Assembly (NCBI RefSeq): GCF_000203915.1
Contig: NC_008391.1
Location: forward strand, 1,054,001-1,118,000
Source of the DNA: Burkholderia ambifaria AMMD
GTDB taxonomy: Bacteria; Pseudomonadota; Gammaproteobacteria; Burkholderiales; Burkholderiaceae
Length of the DNA stretch: 64,000 nt
Direction of reading: 5' to 3'
A model generated the notes under the pieces. The model had not been told where the DNA came from, did no database searches, and saw nothing but the letters and a program-made list of their open reading frames with translations. Shown piece after piece: positions 35,971-44,936 of the stretch. Positions within the stretch are counted from its first letter, which is position 1. The number at the start of each line of letters is the position of its first letter. A program made the translations under genes and the position numbers.

Positions 35971-37020
35971 ATGAACATCCGGTTTCTTGAAACCTTCGTC
36001 TGGCTCGCGAAGCTGGAGAACTTCCGGCTCACGGCCGAGAAACTGCACACGACGCAGGCGGCCGTGTCGAGCCGCATCGCGTCGCTCGAAGAGGCGTTCG
36101 ACGTGCGGCTGTTCGACCGCAACACGCGCTCGGCCACGCTCACGCCCGCGGGCCGGCGCATGCTCGCGTACGCGGAGCGGATCGTGCGGCTCGACGGCGA
36201 GATGCGGCGCGACATCGACGCGGCGAGCGACGCGGGCCTGATCCGGATCGGCGTGATCGAGTCGATCGTGCACAGCTGGTTTCCGGCGCTGATGGCGCAA
36301 TTGCGCGAGCGTTATCCGCGCCTCGACGTCGAGATCACGAGCGACACGACGCTGCACCTGATCCGCCTGCTCAGCACCGACGGCGTCGACCTGATCCTGC
36401 AGACCGACCCGGTGCCCGGCCCCGACTTCACGAACCTGCCGCTGTGCGAATTCCCGGTGCGCTGGGCGGCGAGCCCGCGTCTCGGGCTCGGCGGCGAACG
36501 GCTCGACGTCGCGCGGCTTGCCGCGTACCCGATCATCAGCTTCTCGCGCCACTCGGGGCCGCACGCGACGATCGAGCGGTTGTTCGCCGCCGTCGAGCGG
36601 CCGGCCAGCATCAACTGCATCACGTCGGTCGCCGCGATGATCCGGCTCGTCGCCGACGGTTTCGGCGTGGCCGCGCTGCCGCCCGCGATCATCGGGCGCG
36701 AACTGCAGGAAGGCGCGCTCGAACTGCTCGACGTGGAACCCGAATTCCCCGCGCTGCCGCTCGTCGCGTCGTATCGCACGCAGGGGCTGCCGGTCGCCGC
36801 GCGCATCGCGGAACTGGCGAGCGAAGTCGCGCGCGCGATGCCGGCCGCCGCGAGCCATGCGAAGCCGGTCGCATCGGCAAAGGTCGAGGCCGAGGCTGAC
36901 TCGGTCGGCAAAGCCACCGCTGCCCGCCCGGCGACAAAAACCGGCACCGCGGCGCCAAAACGCACGCCGAAATCCGCGCCGCCCGCGGCTGCGGCGAAAC
37001 GCCGTCCGCGCCGCTCATAA
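35971..37020 (+). CDS. LysR-family regulator with basic Ala/Lys/Pro-rich C-terminal tail
   Basis: The 349-residue protein has a standard LysR helix-turn-helix (KLHTTQAAVSSRIASLEEAF, about 23-42) and effector domain. It then extends about 50 residues beyond the usual end with a low-complexity tail rich in Ala, Lys, Pro and Arg (for example GTAAPKRTPKSAPPAAAAKR). Such tails resemble histone H1-like or nucleoid-associated DNA-binding extensions. It is upstream of a small dimeric-barrel protein, an MFS carrier and a DUF2848 protein, all on the same strand, which are its likely targets. Confidence 0.88.
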   Translation: MNIRFLETFVWLAKLENFRLTAEKLHTTQAAVSSRIASLEEAFDVRLFDRNTRSATLTPAGRRMLAYAERIVRLDGEMRRDIDAASDAGLIRIGVIESIVHSWFPALMAQLRERYPRLDVEITSDTTLHLIRLLSTDGVDLILQTDPVPGPDFTNLPLCEFPVRWAASPRLGLGGERLDVARLAAYPIISFSRHSGPHATIERLFAAVERPASINCITSVAAMIRLVADGFGVAALPPAIIGRELQEGALELLDVEPEFPALPLVASYRTQGLPVAARIAELASEVARAMPAAASHAKPVASAKVEAEADSVGKATAARPATKTGTAAPKRTPKSAPPAAAAKRRPRRS

Positions 37021-37119
37021 GAAAACCTGTTCACCGCGAATTTGTTTTCTTGTTGGACGGGCGCGGCCCGTCTTCGGGACACTGCGGTTCCTGACACACC
37101 CCGTCACAAGGAACCCGCA

Positions 37120-37797
37120 ATGACCCGCCTTTCCCTTCCGCACGGCCAGCTCTGCGTCTGGACGGATATCGACCCCGCGCACGAAGCCGATTTCAACGCG
37201 TGGTACGACCGCGAGCACATGCAGGAGCGTGTCGCGATTCCCGGCTTCACGCATGCGCGGCGGTTTCGCGCGACCGACGGCGGCCCGCGCAAATATCTCG
37301 CGCTATACGTGACGGACACGCTCGACGTGTTCCGCGGCGACGCCTACCGGCGCGCGTTCACGCAGCAGACCGCATGGTCGCTCGCGAACTTCGAACGCAT
37401 GACGGGCACGCAGCGGCGGGTCGGCGACCTGACGATCGAGGCCGGCGATGGCGAAGGCGTGCATCTCGCGCTGTTCGTGCTGCCGCCCGAACGCATCGAC
37501 GTGCCGCACCTGCGCGAGCGCTTCGACGCGGCGCTGCGCGAACCCGGCATCCATGCGGCACGGCTGTTCCGCACCGCGCCGGACCTGTCCGCGCCGATCG
37601 GCGCCGATGCGGCCGCGCGTCCGGCCGCCGACGCGCTCGTGCTGATCGAAGGCAGCGACGCCGCGGCCACGCGCATGGTCGCCGCCGCCATCGCCGGTCA
37701 CGACGACGTGCGCACCTTCGACCTGATGTGGCGCGCCGCCGCGCCGCTGTCGGTCGCATGCGCCGAAACGCAGCCGGCCGCCGCCCTGCCGGCCTGA
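37120..37797 (+). CDS. Conserved hypothetical protein, dimeric alpha-beta barrel type
   Basis: The 225-residue soluble protein opens QLCVWTDIDPAHEADFNAWYDREHMQERVAIPGF. The FNxWYxxEHxxER pattern is seen in ferredoxin-like barrel proteins related to EthD and DUF4286. A second similar repeat may lie at HLALFVLPPERIDVPHLRERF. The start at 37120 follows AAGGAACCCGC. It lies 88 bp upstream of an MFS carrier in the same direction and may handle or bind the transported small molecule; no reaction can be assigned. Confidence 0.75.
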   Translation: MTRLSLPHGQLCVWTDIDPAHEADFNAWYDREHMQERVAIPGFTHARRFRATDGGPRKYLALYVTDTLDVFRGDAYRRAFTQQTAWSLANFERMTGTQRRVGDLTIEAGDGEGVHLALFVLPPERIDVPHLRERFDAALREPGIHAARLFRTAPDLSAPIGADAAARPAADALVLIEGSDAAATRMVAAAIAGHDDVRTFDLMWRAAAPLSVACAETQPAAALPA

Positions 37798-37885
37798 ACG
37801 CCGGCTTCGCCACCGGCCGCGGCGTCCGTCTCCGCACGCGGCCGGCACATCGGCCCGCACGCGTCACCCCGTCATCCTTCACGAC

Positions 37886-39205
37886 ATGCCCGACACCATG
37901 AGCACTCTCGCCCAGCCCGCCGCCCACGCGCCCCGCCGTGTCCGCAACAGCCGACTCGCGTCCGCGAGCATGATCGGCACGTCGCTCGAGTGGTACGACT
38001 TCACGATCTACAACACGCTCGCCGCGCTCGTCTTCAATCATCTGTTCTTTCCGTCGGTCGATCCGCTGGCCGGCACGATCCTCGCGTTCTCGACCTATGC
38101 GGTGGGCTACGTGTCGCGCCCGCTCGGCGGCTTCGTGTTCGGCAACCTCGGCGACCGCATCGGCCGCCGCGCGGTGCTGATGCTCACGCTTGTGCTGATG
38201 GGGATCACGACCGCGCTGATGGGCGCGCTGCCGACCTATGCGCAGGCGGGCATCCTGAGCCCGATCCTGCTCGTCGCGCTGCGCTTCGTGCAGGGCGTCG
38301 CGCTCGGCGGCGAATGGGCCGGCGCGGTGCTGCTGTCGGTCGAGCACGGCGACCAGAAGCGGCGCGGGCTGTCCGCGTCGTGGACGCAAATGGGCCCGTC
38401 GTTCGGCACGCTGCTCGGCACCGGCTGCATCGCGCTCGTGACGCTGTCGACCACGTCGGGAGACTTCCTGTCGTGGGGCTGGCGCGTGCCGTTCGCGGCC
38501 AGCGCGCTGCTCGTCGTGTTCGGCTTCTGGCTGCGTCGCGGCGTCGACGAAACGCCGCAGTTCGAGCAGCTCGCCGAGTCGCACGCGACCGCCGAAGTGC
38601 CCGTCGCCGAAGTGCTGAAATGCCACTGGCGACGCCTGCTGATCGCCGGCGGCTCGCGCATCGGCTCCGACGTGCTGTATGCGCTGATCGTCGTGTTCAC
38701 GCTGACGTACGTGACGACCGTGCTGCACCTGTCGCGCCCCGTCGCGCTGACGGCGGTGATGGTCGGCACGGCCTGCAACGCGCTTGCGGTGCCGTTCTTC
38801 GGCGCGCTGTCGGACCGCTTCGGGCGCCGTCCGGTGTACCTCGCCGGCGCGATCGCCGGCATCGTGTGGGCGTTCGTGTTCTTCACGATGCTCGACACCG
38901 CGCGGCCGGGCGCGATCGTCGCGGCCGTCGCGATCGGCCTCGTGATCCACGCGGTGATGTACGGCCCGCAAGGCGCGTTCGTCACCGAGCAGTTCCCGAC
39001 GCGCGTCCGTTATGCGGGCTCGTCACTGGCGTACACGCTCGCCGGCATCGTCGGCGGCGGCTTCGCGCCGCTCGTGATCGCGACGCTGTTCCGCCAGACG
39101 GGCACGACCACGGCCGTGTCGCTGTACGTGACCGCGGCGCTCGTCGTGACGTCGATCGCGCTGCTCGCCGCGCGCGAGACCGCGCACCGTCCGCTCGCGG
39201 ACTGA
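37886..39205 (+). CDS. MFS metabolite:H+ symporter (ShiA/ProP-like)
   Basis: The 439-residue inner-membrane carrier shows the MHS-family signature SLEWYDFTIYNTLAALVF in TM1, motif A FGNLGDRIGRRAVLM and ALGGEWAGAVLLSVEH, typical of proton symporters for shikimate, alpha-ketoglutarate, proline/betaine or aromatic acids. About 12 helices are present and the length is normal. An ATG 4 codons downstream (37898) is an alternative start. It sits between the barrel protein and the DUF2848 gene in an apparent operon. Confidence 0.9.
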   Translation: MPDTMSTLAQPAAHAPRRVRNSRLASASMIGTSLEWYDFTIYNTLAALVFNHLFFPSVDPLAGTILAFSTYAVGYVSRPLGGFVFGNLGDRIGRRAVLMLTLVLMGITTALMGALPTYAQAGILSPILLVALRFVQGVALGGEWAGAVLLSVEHGDQKRRGLSASWTQMGPSFGTLLGTGCIALVTLSTTSGDFLSWGWRVPFAASALLVVFGFWLRRGVDETPQFEQLAESHATAEVPVAEVLKCHWRRLLIAGGSRIGSDVLYALIVVFTLTYVTTVLHLSRPVALTAVMVGTACNALAVPFFGALSDRFGRRPVYLAGAIAGIVWAFVFFTMLDTARPGAIVAAVAIGLVIHAVMYGPQGAFVTEQFPTRVRYAGSSLAYTLAGIVGGGFAPLVIATLFRQTGTTTAVSLYVTAALVVTSIALLAARETAHRPLAD

Positions 39206-39254
39206 GCGCTCCTGGCGACCACCTCATTCATTCGCACTTCAAACGGATACCCGC

Positions 39255-39956
39255 ATGCAAGCCCTGTCGTTCAACGTGATGTCCCTGCAACGCGCACCGG
39301 CACAGGTCGAGGTCGAGATCGAACGCGTCGTGATCGCCGGCTGGGCAGGCCGCGATCCGGAAGCGATCCGCGCGCACATCGACGAACTCGCGGCGCTCGG
39401 CGTCGCGCCGCCGTCGACCACGCCGTGTTTCTATCGCGTAGCGTCGGCGCTGCTCACGCAGGCGCCGTCGATCGGCGTGCTCGGCGCGCGTTCGGGCGGC
39501 GAAATCGAGTGCGTGCTGATCGACAGCCCGGCCGGCACGCTGGTGACGGTCGGTTCCGATCATACGGATCGGGAAGTCGAGGCTTACGGCGTCGCGGTGT
39601 CGAAACAGGTGTGCGCGAAGCCGCTCGGCCGCGATGCGTGGCGTCATGCGGACATCGCCGATCACTGGGACGCGATCGAGATGCGGTCGTGGCTGATCGG
39701 GCCCGGCGGCGAACGCGTCGCGTATCAGCATGGCACGCTCAGCGCGCTGCTCGCGCCGGAGGTGCTGTGGCAGCGCTTCGACGACCGGCGCACGATGCCC
39801 GCACGCTCCGCGATGTTCGGCGGTACCGTCGCCGTGCACGGCGCGATCGCGGCGATGGGCGACGGTGATGCGTTCGAGATGGAACTGCACGATCCGGTGC
39901 TCGGACGCAGCCTGCGGCACCGGTATGCAGTCGAGGCGTTGCCGGTCGTGGCGTGA
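39255..39956 (+). CDS. DUF2848-like protein
   Basis: The 233-residue protein lacks a signal peptide and membrane segments. Features such as VIAGWAGRDPEAIRAHIDEL, TPCFYRVASALLTQ and TVGSDHTDREVEAYGVAVSK match the DUF2848 family as I remember it, which shares features with fumarylacetoacetate-hydrolase-like folds (SDHTDR could bind metal). It starts 49 bp after the MFS gene, on the same strand. A hydrolase or isomerase acting on the imported acid is a reasonable guess, not a demonstrated role. Confidence 0.8.
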   Translation: MQALSFNVMSLQRAPAQVEVEIERVVIAGWAGRDPEAIRAHIDELAALGVAPPSTTPCFYRVASALLTQAPSIGVLGARSGGEIECVLIDSPAGTLVTVGSDHTDREVEAYGVAVSKQVCAKPLGRDAWRHADIADHWDAIEMRSWLIGPGGERVAYQHGTLSALLAPEVLWQRFDDRRTMPARSAMFGGTVAVHGAIAAMGDGDAFEMELHDPVLGRSLRHRYAVEALPVVA

Positions 39957-40032
39957 CGAAGCGTGGCGGGTACGCAGGCAATGAAGGGCATCAACCGCAT
40001 GCGAGCCTGCCACTCGCCATCGCCGCCCGCCG

Positions 40033-41013
40033 TCATCGCAAGCACCCGAGCCCCGTCAGCGCCGCCTCCACCGCCGTATCGAGCGGCGTCACCGGCTCGC
40101 GGCCGAGTACCGCCGTCACCCGCGCGTTGTCCATCCGGAGCGGCTCGCGCCACAGATAGCGCATCTCGATCATCTCGCGCATCGTCGTGACGAACGGCGC
40201 GGCCGCCCACACGAGCCACCACGGGAAACGCCGCACCGTCGGCCGCATCCCGTGCCGCTGCGCGACGCGACGCACGGCCTGCGCCATCTGCGTGCCGTCC
40301 GCGTCCCAGTGACCGCCGAGATGAAAGCGTGCGAACGGCTCCAGCGTGTCGCGCCGCTCGATCAGCTCGACCATCGTGCGCGCGACGTCCGGCACGTACG
40401 CCCATTGATGGCCGACGCCCGGCCGGCCCGGCACGCTGATGGCCGCAACCGGGCGCCCTGCCTTGATGAGCCCCTGCCCGAACCAGTTGTTGCCCGCGTG
40501 CGCGCCGAAGAAATCGCCGGCCCGCACGATGATCGTGCGCACGCCCTGCGCGGTCGCCGCCTGCAACCGCTGCTCCAGCTCGACGCGGATCGCGCCCTTG
40601 CGCGTCGTCGGATGCTGCGGGGCCTCTTCGCGCAATACCGGAAACGCGTCGGGACCGTAGTTGTAGAGAGTCCCCGGCAGCACGACGGTCGCCTGCGCCA
40701 CCGTCGCCGCCGCGATCGTGTTGTCGATCATCGGCAGCACCAGCCCGCTCCAGTTCCGGTAGCCGGGCGGGTTCACCGCATGCACGATCACGCTGCAGCC
40801 GCGCGCCGCGCGGACCACCGTGTCGCGGTCGAGCGCGTCGCCGCGTATCCATGCAATCCCGTCGCGCTCCACCGCCCCCGCGTCGAGCCCGCGCTTGAGC
40901 GCGCGCACCTGCCAGCCGGCATCGCGCAGCTGACGCGCGACCTCGCCGCCGATGCCTCCGCTCGCGCCGAGCACGAGTGCCTGTCGTTGCGTCCCGCCTG
41001 CGTTCGCCGTCAT
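40033..41013 (-). CDS. NAD-dependent epimerase/dehydratase family protein
   Basis: The 326-residue extended-SDR protein has the N-terminal Rossmann motif VLGASGGIGGEVARQLRDAG (a GxxGxxG pattern) and LYNYGPDAF in place of the usual YxxxK context. The active site may therefore be atypical. It resembles NmrA/epimerase-type NAD(P)H-binding proteins. It is divergent from a LysR regulator; the two starts are 99 bp apart, and the LysR gene probably controls it. The substrate is unknown. Confidence 0.83.
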   Translation of the reverse strand: MTANAGGTQRQALVLGASGGIGGEVARQLRDAGWQVRALKRGLDAGAVERDGIAWIRGDALDRDTVVRAARGCSVIVHAVNPPGYRNWSGLVLPMIDNTIAAATVAQATVVLPGTLYNYGPDAFPVLREEAPQHPTTRKGAIRVELEQRLQAATAQGVRTIIVRAGDFFGAHAGNNWFGQGLIKAGRPVAAISVPGRPGVGHQWAYVPDVARTMVELIERRDTLEPFARFHLGGHWDADGTQMAQAVRRVAQRHGMRPTVRRFPWWLVWAAAPFVTTMREMIEMRYLWREPLRMDNARVTAVLGREPVTPLDTAVEAALTGLGCLR

Positions 41014-41100
41014 TGCCGTTCTCCGTGTATGAACCGTTGACAGCACGCATTCTGGCGCCCGGCCGCCTAATAAGGAATTGCCGAACCCGATGGATCCGCT

Positions 41101-41114
41101 ATACATTTATGTAT
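41101..41114. promoter_or_regulatory. Inverted repeat ATACAT-TT-ATGTAT over LysR start codon
   Basis: A perfect 6-bp inverted repeat with 2-nt centre overlaps the ATG at 41113. Binding here would block initiation of the LysR gene, consistent with autoregulation, but this is inferred from position only. Confidence 0.35.
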
Positions 41115-42012
41115 GACCATCGATCTGAACTGGGAACGCTACCGCACCTTCCTGGCCGTGCTGACGGAAGGCTCGCTGTCGGGCGCGGCGCGCGCGCTCG
41201 GCATCACCCAGCCGACGGCCGGCCGCCACGTCGCGGCGCTGGAGGTCGCATTCGGCCAGACGCTGTTCACGCGCTCGCCGTCGGGGCTGCTACCGACCGA
41301 GGCGGCCCTCGCGCTGCGCGGCCATGCCGAGGCGCTGCGCAGCGCGGCGGCCGCGTTCGAGCGGGCGGCCGCGAGCCACGGCGCGGGTGTGCGCGGCACC
41401 GTGCGAATCTCGGCCAGCGACGTGATCGCGGTCGAGGTGCTGCCGCCGATGCTCGCGCAGTTGCGGCGCGACCATCCGGGGCTCGTGATCGAACTGGTGC
41501 CGACCGACCGCATCCAGGACGTACTGAACCGCGAGGCCGACATCGCGGTGCGGATGGCGCCGCCCGCGCAGGACGCGCTCGTCGCGCGGCGCGTCGGCGA
41601 GATCGACATCGGGCTGTTTGCGCGCGACGACTACCTGGCGCGCAACGGCACACCGTCGACCACCGGCGAACTCGCCCATCACGCGCTGATCGGGTTCGAT
41701 ACGGTCACGCCGTTCATCCGCTCGGCCGGGCGCGGGATGCCGTTGTGGAAGCGCGATGCATTCGCGCTGCGCACCGACAGCAATCTCGCGCAACTCGCGA
41801 TGATTCGCGCGGGCTACGGGATCGGCTTCTGCCAGAACGGGCTCGCGAAACGCGATGCGCGGCTCGTGCGCGTGCTGCCGGACGGGCCCACGATGAAACT
41901 GGAAACCTGGGTGGTCATGCACGAGGATCTGCGCACGAGCCCGCGTTGCCACGCCGTGTTCGATGCACTGGCGAACGGGCTGCGCGCGTATGCCGACGGG
42001 ACGGCCGACTAG
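41113..42012 (+). CDS. LysR-family regulator
   Basis: The 299-residue protein has the LysR helix-turn-helix (ALGITQPTAGRHVAALEVAFG, about residues 27-47) and a full-length effector domain with GTVRISASDVIAVEVLPPML marking its first strand. It is transcribed divergently from the epimerase-like gene and tail-to-tail with the next LysR gene (42050). The effector is unknown. Confidence 0.9.
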   Translation: MTIDLNWERYRTFLAVLTEGSLSGAARALGITQPTAGRHVAALEVAFGQTLFTRSPSGLLPTEAALALRGHAEALRSAAAAFERAAASHGAGVRGTVRISASDVIAVEVLPPMLAQLRRDHPGLVIELVPTDRIQDVLNREADIAVRMAPPAQDALVARRVGEIDIGLFARDDYLARNGTPSTTGELAHHALIGFDTVTPFIRSAGRGMPLWKRDAFALRTDSNLAQLAMIRAGYGIGFCQNGLAKRDARLVRVLPDGPTMKLETWVVMHEDLRTSPRCHAVFDALANGLRAYADGTAD

Positions 42013-42049
42013 GCCACTCAAACCCGCCGCGCACGCCCCGCTTCACGCT

Positions 42050-42922
42050 TCACATCAGCAACTGCCGCGACAGCACCTCGCGCGCCTGCGTGACCGTCTC
42101 GCGCTCGCCCGGCATCGGCGGCGTCAGCGAGAACACCGCGTCGGGCAGCGCCGGCAGCCGGTATTTCGCGCCGAGCCGCACGAGGCCCTCGCCGATCGCC
42201 GACGCGCACAGGCAGCCGACGCCGAGCCCCGCCGCGAGCATCGACTGCAGCCCCGCGACACCTGACGCGCTGTGCACGAGCACGTACGGCGCGTGCTGCT
42301 CGTCGAGCGAGCGCACCGCGATCTGATGCATCATGCAGTCGTCCGGCAGCAGCACGAGCGGCAGCGGCTCGGGCAGCTGCTCGGCGAGCGCGGGCGACGT
42401 GACCCACGACAGCGGCTCGCGCCGCAGCACCCGGCGCGTATCGGCCGACGCAGGCCGGAACGGGCCGCTCGACAGGTTCATCACGACGCCGAGATCGATC
42501 TGCCCGCGCGCATGGGCGGCCTCGATCTCCGCACTCTTCATCGCGCTCACATGCAGGCTCAGTTGCGGGTAGCACTCGCGCAGCCGCGCGAGCAGGCCCG
42601 CGACTTCATGCGTGCGGTAGTAGTCGGTGATCGCGACGCGCAGCTCGCCCTTGATCGCTTGCCCGCGCAGCTCGTCGAACGCGGCCTCGTTCAGCGCGAC
42701 GATGCGCCGTGCATGCTGCAGCAGGCGCGCGCCGGCTGGCGTCGGCTCGACGCCGCGCTTGCTGCGCACGAACAGCGGCACGCCGGCGCGCGATTCAAGC
42801 TTGCGCACCTGCTCGCTGACCGTCGACTGCGACAGGTGCAGCCGCGGCGCGGCGGCCGTCAGGCTGCCGGCGTCCGCCACCGCCGCGAATGTGCGTAACT
42901 GGTCCAAGTCGAAACCGCGCAT
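42050..42922 (-). CDS. LysR-family regulator of the adjacent MFS exporter
   Basis: The 290-residue protein starts MRGFDLDQLRTFAAVADAGS with the helix-turn-helix RLHLSQSTVSEQVRKLESRAG. The effector domain has a complete length. It is divergent from a DHA2-type MFS gene, with a 156-bp promoter region that holds the inverted repeat ATCCATCG/CGATGGAT. Control of drug or solvent efflux is the natural prediction. Confidence 0.9.
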   Translation of the reverse strand: MRGFDLDQLRTFAAVADAGSLTAAAPRLHLSQSTVSEQVRKLESRAGVPLFVRSKRGVEPTPAGARLLQHARRIVALNEAAFDELRGQAIKGELRVAITDYYRTHEVAGLLARLRECYPQLSLHVSAMKSAEIEAAHARGQIDLGVVMNLSSGPFRPASADTRRVLRREPLSWVTSPALAEQLPEPLPLVLLPDDCMMHQIAVRSLDEQHAPYVLVHSASGVAGLQSMLAAGLGVGCLCASAIGEGLVRLGAKYRLPALPDAVFSLTPPMPGERETVTQAREVLSRQLLM

Positions 42923-42932
42923 CGCCCTCTCA

Positions 42933-42955
42933 ATCCATCGAATAACCCGATGGAT
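42933..42955. promoter_or_regulatory. Candidate LysR operator ATCCATCG-N7-CGATGGAT
   Basis: A perfect 8-bp inverted repeat with a 7-bp centre begins 11 bp upstream of the LysR start and lies in the divergent promoter region of the MFS exporter. The spacing from the first T to the last A fits a LysR dyad. Binding is inferred. Confidence 0.5.
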
Positions 42956-43078
42956 GCTACCACCAATTCCCGCTTTTCCGAATCATCGAGGGTGGCCAGA
43001 ATATCGGTTCACTGGGCACCTGGGCTCCCTTTTCCACGGGATTCAGGATGCAGCCCTCATTCTTTCGGACTTGCGTTC

Positions 43079-44539
43079 ATGAGCGACAACACCCTTGCCC
43101 CTTGCACCCCGGCCGGCGCGGCCGCCGCGGCACCGCCGCGCAGCCATCATGGCTGGGCGCTCGTGGTCCTGCTGGTCGGCGCCATTCTGCCGCCGCTCGA
43201 CTACTTCATCGTGAATCTCGCACTGCCGGCCATCCGCGACGGCATCGGTGCGCGCCCGGCCGAGCTGCAGCTCGTCGTGTCGGCCTACGCGTGTGCGAAC
43301 GCGGTCGTGCAGATCACCGGCGGGCGGCTCGGCGACCTGTACGGTCGCAAGCGGATGTTCATGGTCGGGATGGCCGGCTTCGTCGTCGCATCGGCGTTGT
43401 GCGGGCTCGCCGGCAGCGGCGCGGTCCTGGTCGGCGGCCGCGTGCTGCAGGGCCTGTTCGCCGCGATCCTCGCGCCGCAGGTGCTCGCGACGATCCGCAG
43501 CGTGTTCAGCCCGCAGGAACAGGTGCGCGTGATGGGCTTCTACGGTTTCGTGTTCGGCCTCGCGGCCGTGATCGGCCAGCTCGGCGGCGGTGCGCTGATC
43601 AGCCTGCATCCGTTCGGGCTCGGCTGGCGCGCGATCTTCCTGGTCAATGTGCCGATCGGCATCCTCGCGCTGCTCGGCAGCTGGCGCTTCATCCCGGAGA
43701 GCCGGCCGCCGCGCGGCCAGCGCATCGACGTGCCCGGCACGGTGCTGCTGTCGCTGTTCCTGCTGATGCTCGTCTATCCGCTCACGCACGGGCGCGAGGC
43801 GGGCTGGCCGCTGTGGATGGTCGCGTGCATCGTTGGCGCGCTGCCGATGCTCGGCGCGCTGCTGGCGGTCGAAGCGCGCCGGCTCGCCGGCGGCCGCGAT
43901 GCGCTGCTCGACGTGCGCCTGCTGCGCAATCCGGTCGTCGCGCTCGGGCTCACGCTCGCGTTCCTGTTCTACATGCTGAGCGCGTTCTTCCTGAGCTACG
44001 GGATCTATCTGCAGGGCTGCCTGAACTGGTCGCCGCTCGCGTCGGGGCTCGCGATCCTGCCGCTCGGCATCGGCTTCCTCGCCAGCCCGTTGCTGATGCC
44101 GCGGCTCGTCGCCCGGTTCGGCGGCTATCGCGTGCTCACGCTCGGCTTCGCGCTGCTCACGGCCGGCGTCGCAACCGCCGCCGCGCTCGCCGGCGAACAT
44201 GCGCCCGGCGCGGGCTTCTATGCGGGCATCGCGGCGATCGGCGTCGGGCAAGGGCTCGTGCTGCCGTCGGTCGTGCGGATCGTGCTCGCGGAAGTCGACG
44301 CGGCGCGCGCCGGGGTCGCGTCCGGCATGGTCACCGCGATGCTGCAGATCGGCGCGGCCGTCGGTGCGGCAACGCTCGGCGGATTGTTCTTCGCGCGGCT
44401 CGGCGCGCAGCCGGGGGCGCTCGACTACGTGCAAGGATTCAGGACGGCGATGTGGGCGCTGACGGTCGTGCTGCTCGTATGCGTCGCGCTGTCGGCCGCG
44501 TTGGGGCCGATGCATCGGCGGGCGCATGCCGGCGCGTGA
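43079..44539 (+). CDS. MFS drug:H+ antiporter, DHA2 (14-TM) type
   Basis: The 486-residue protein has about 14 hydrophobic helices, motif A RLGDLYGRKRMFMVG and the motif C-like GFVFGLAAVIGQLGGG. It also has PLDYFIVNLALPAI in TM1, typical of EmrB/QacA-like exporters. It probably expels toxic compounds from the inner membrane. The ATG at 43079 was preferred over in-frame codons further upstream, which add a non-hydrophobic, non-conserved leader. No membrane-fusion partner is adjacent. Confidence 0.9.
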   Translation: MSDNTLAPCTPAGAAAAAPPRSHHGWALVVLLVGAILPPLDYFIVNLALPAIRDGIGARPAELQLVVSAYACANAVVQITGGRLGDLYGRKRMFMVGMAGFVVASALCGLAGSGAVLVGGRVLQGLFAAILAPQVLATIRSVFSPQEQVRVMGFYGFVFGLAAVIGQLGGGALISLHPFGLGWRAIFLVNVPIGILALLGSWRFIPESRPPRGQRIDVPGTVLLSLFLLMLVYPLTHGREAGWPLWMVACIVGALPMLGALLAVEARRLAGGRDALLDVRLLRNPVVALGLTLAFLFYMLSAFFLSYGIYLQGCLNWSPLASGLAILPLGIGFLASPLLMPRLVARFGGYRVLTLGFALLTAGVATAAALAGEHAPGAGFYAGIAAIGVGQGLVLPSVVRIVLAEVDAARAGVASGMVTAMLQIGAAVGAATLGGLFFARLGAQPGALDYVQGFRTAMWALTVVLLVCVALSAALGPMHRRAHAGA

Positions 44540-44614
44540 CGGCGGCGGGCGCGTCGCCCATCGCCGGCGACGACACGGAAACGATGCAGACGCGACCGCT
44601 CGCCGGCATCGGGC

Positions 44615-44812
44615 TCACGGGTGATGCTTGCGCGACGCGTGGCGCGCTTCCCATTCGGCCAGTTCGACGCGATAGCGCGCCAGCGCTTCGTCGTACAGGT
44701 CGAAAACGCACGGCGAGCAGCCGCTGTTGCAGCAGTCTTCCAGTTCAGGTTGTTCGGGCGGGGTGGGACGCGGATCGTCGTCCGGCGTATCCGCGGTGGC
44801 AGGCTTGGTCAC
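44615..44812 (-). CDS. Small oxidoreductase-like protein (Cys-rich)
   Basis: This 65-residue protein has the signature CCNSGCSPCVFDLYDEALAR followed by YRVELAEWEAR, which defines the oxidoreductase-like domain found in many proteobacterial small proteins and in eukaryotic mitochondrial proteins. The clustered cysteines suggest metal or iron-sulfur binding. The start is a GTG at 44812, since no in-frame ATG precedes it. It is isolated between the MFS gene and the RidA gene. Its function is not established. Confidence 0.8.
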   Translation of the reverse strand: MTKPATADTPDDDPRPTPPEQPELEDCCNSGCSPCVFDLYDEALARYRVELAEWEARHASRKHHP

Positions 44813-44936
44813 GTCGTCATTCGGTCACATGATGCTGAACGAACAGTATACGGTGATGGACTGCGACATGCAGGCACCCCGCCCCGCACGGGACCCTGCG
44901 TTCGCGCGTCGACGACCGACCAACAGGAGCCGCGTC

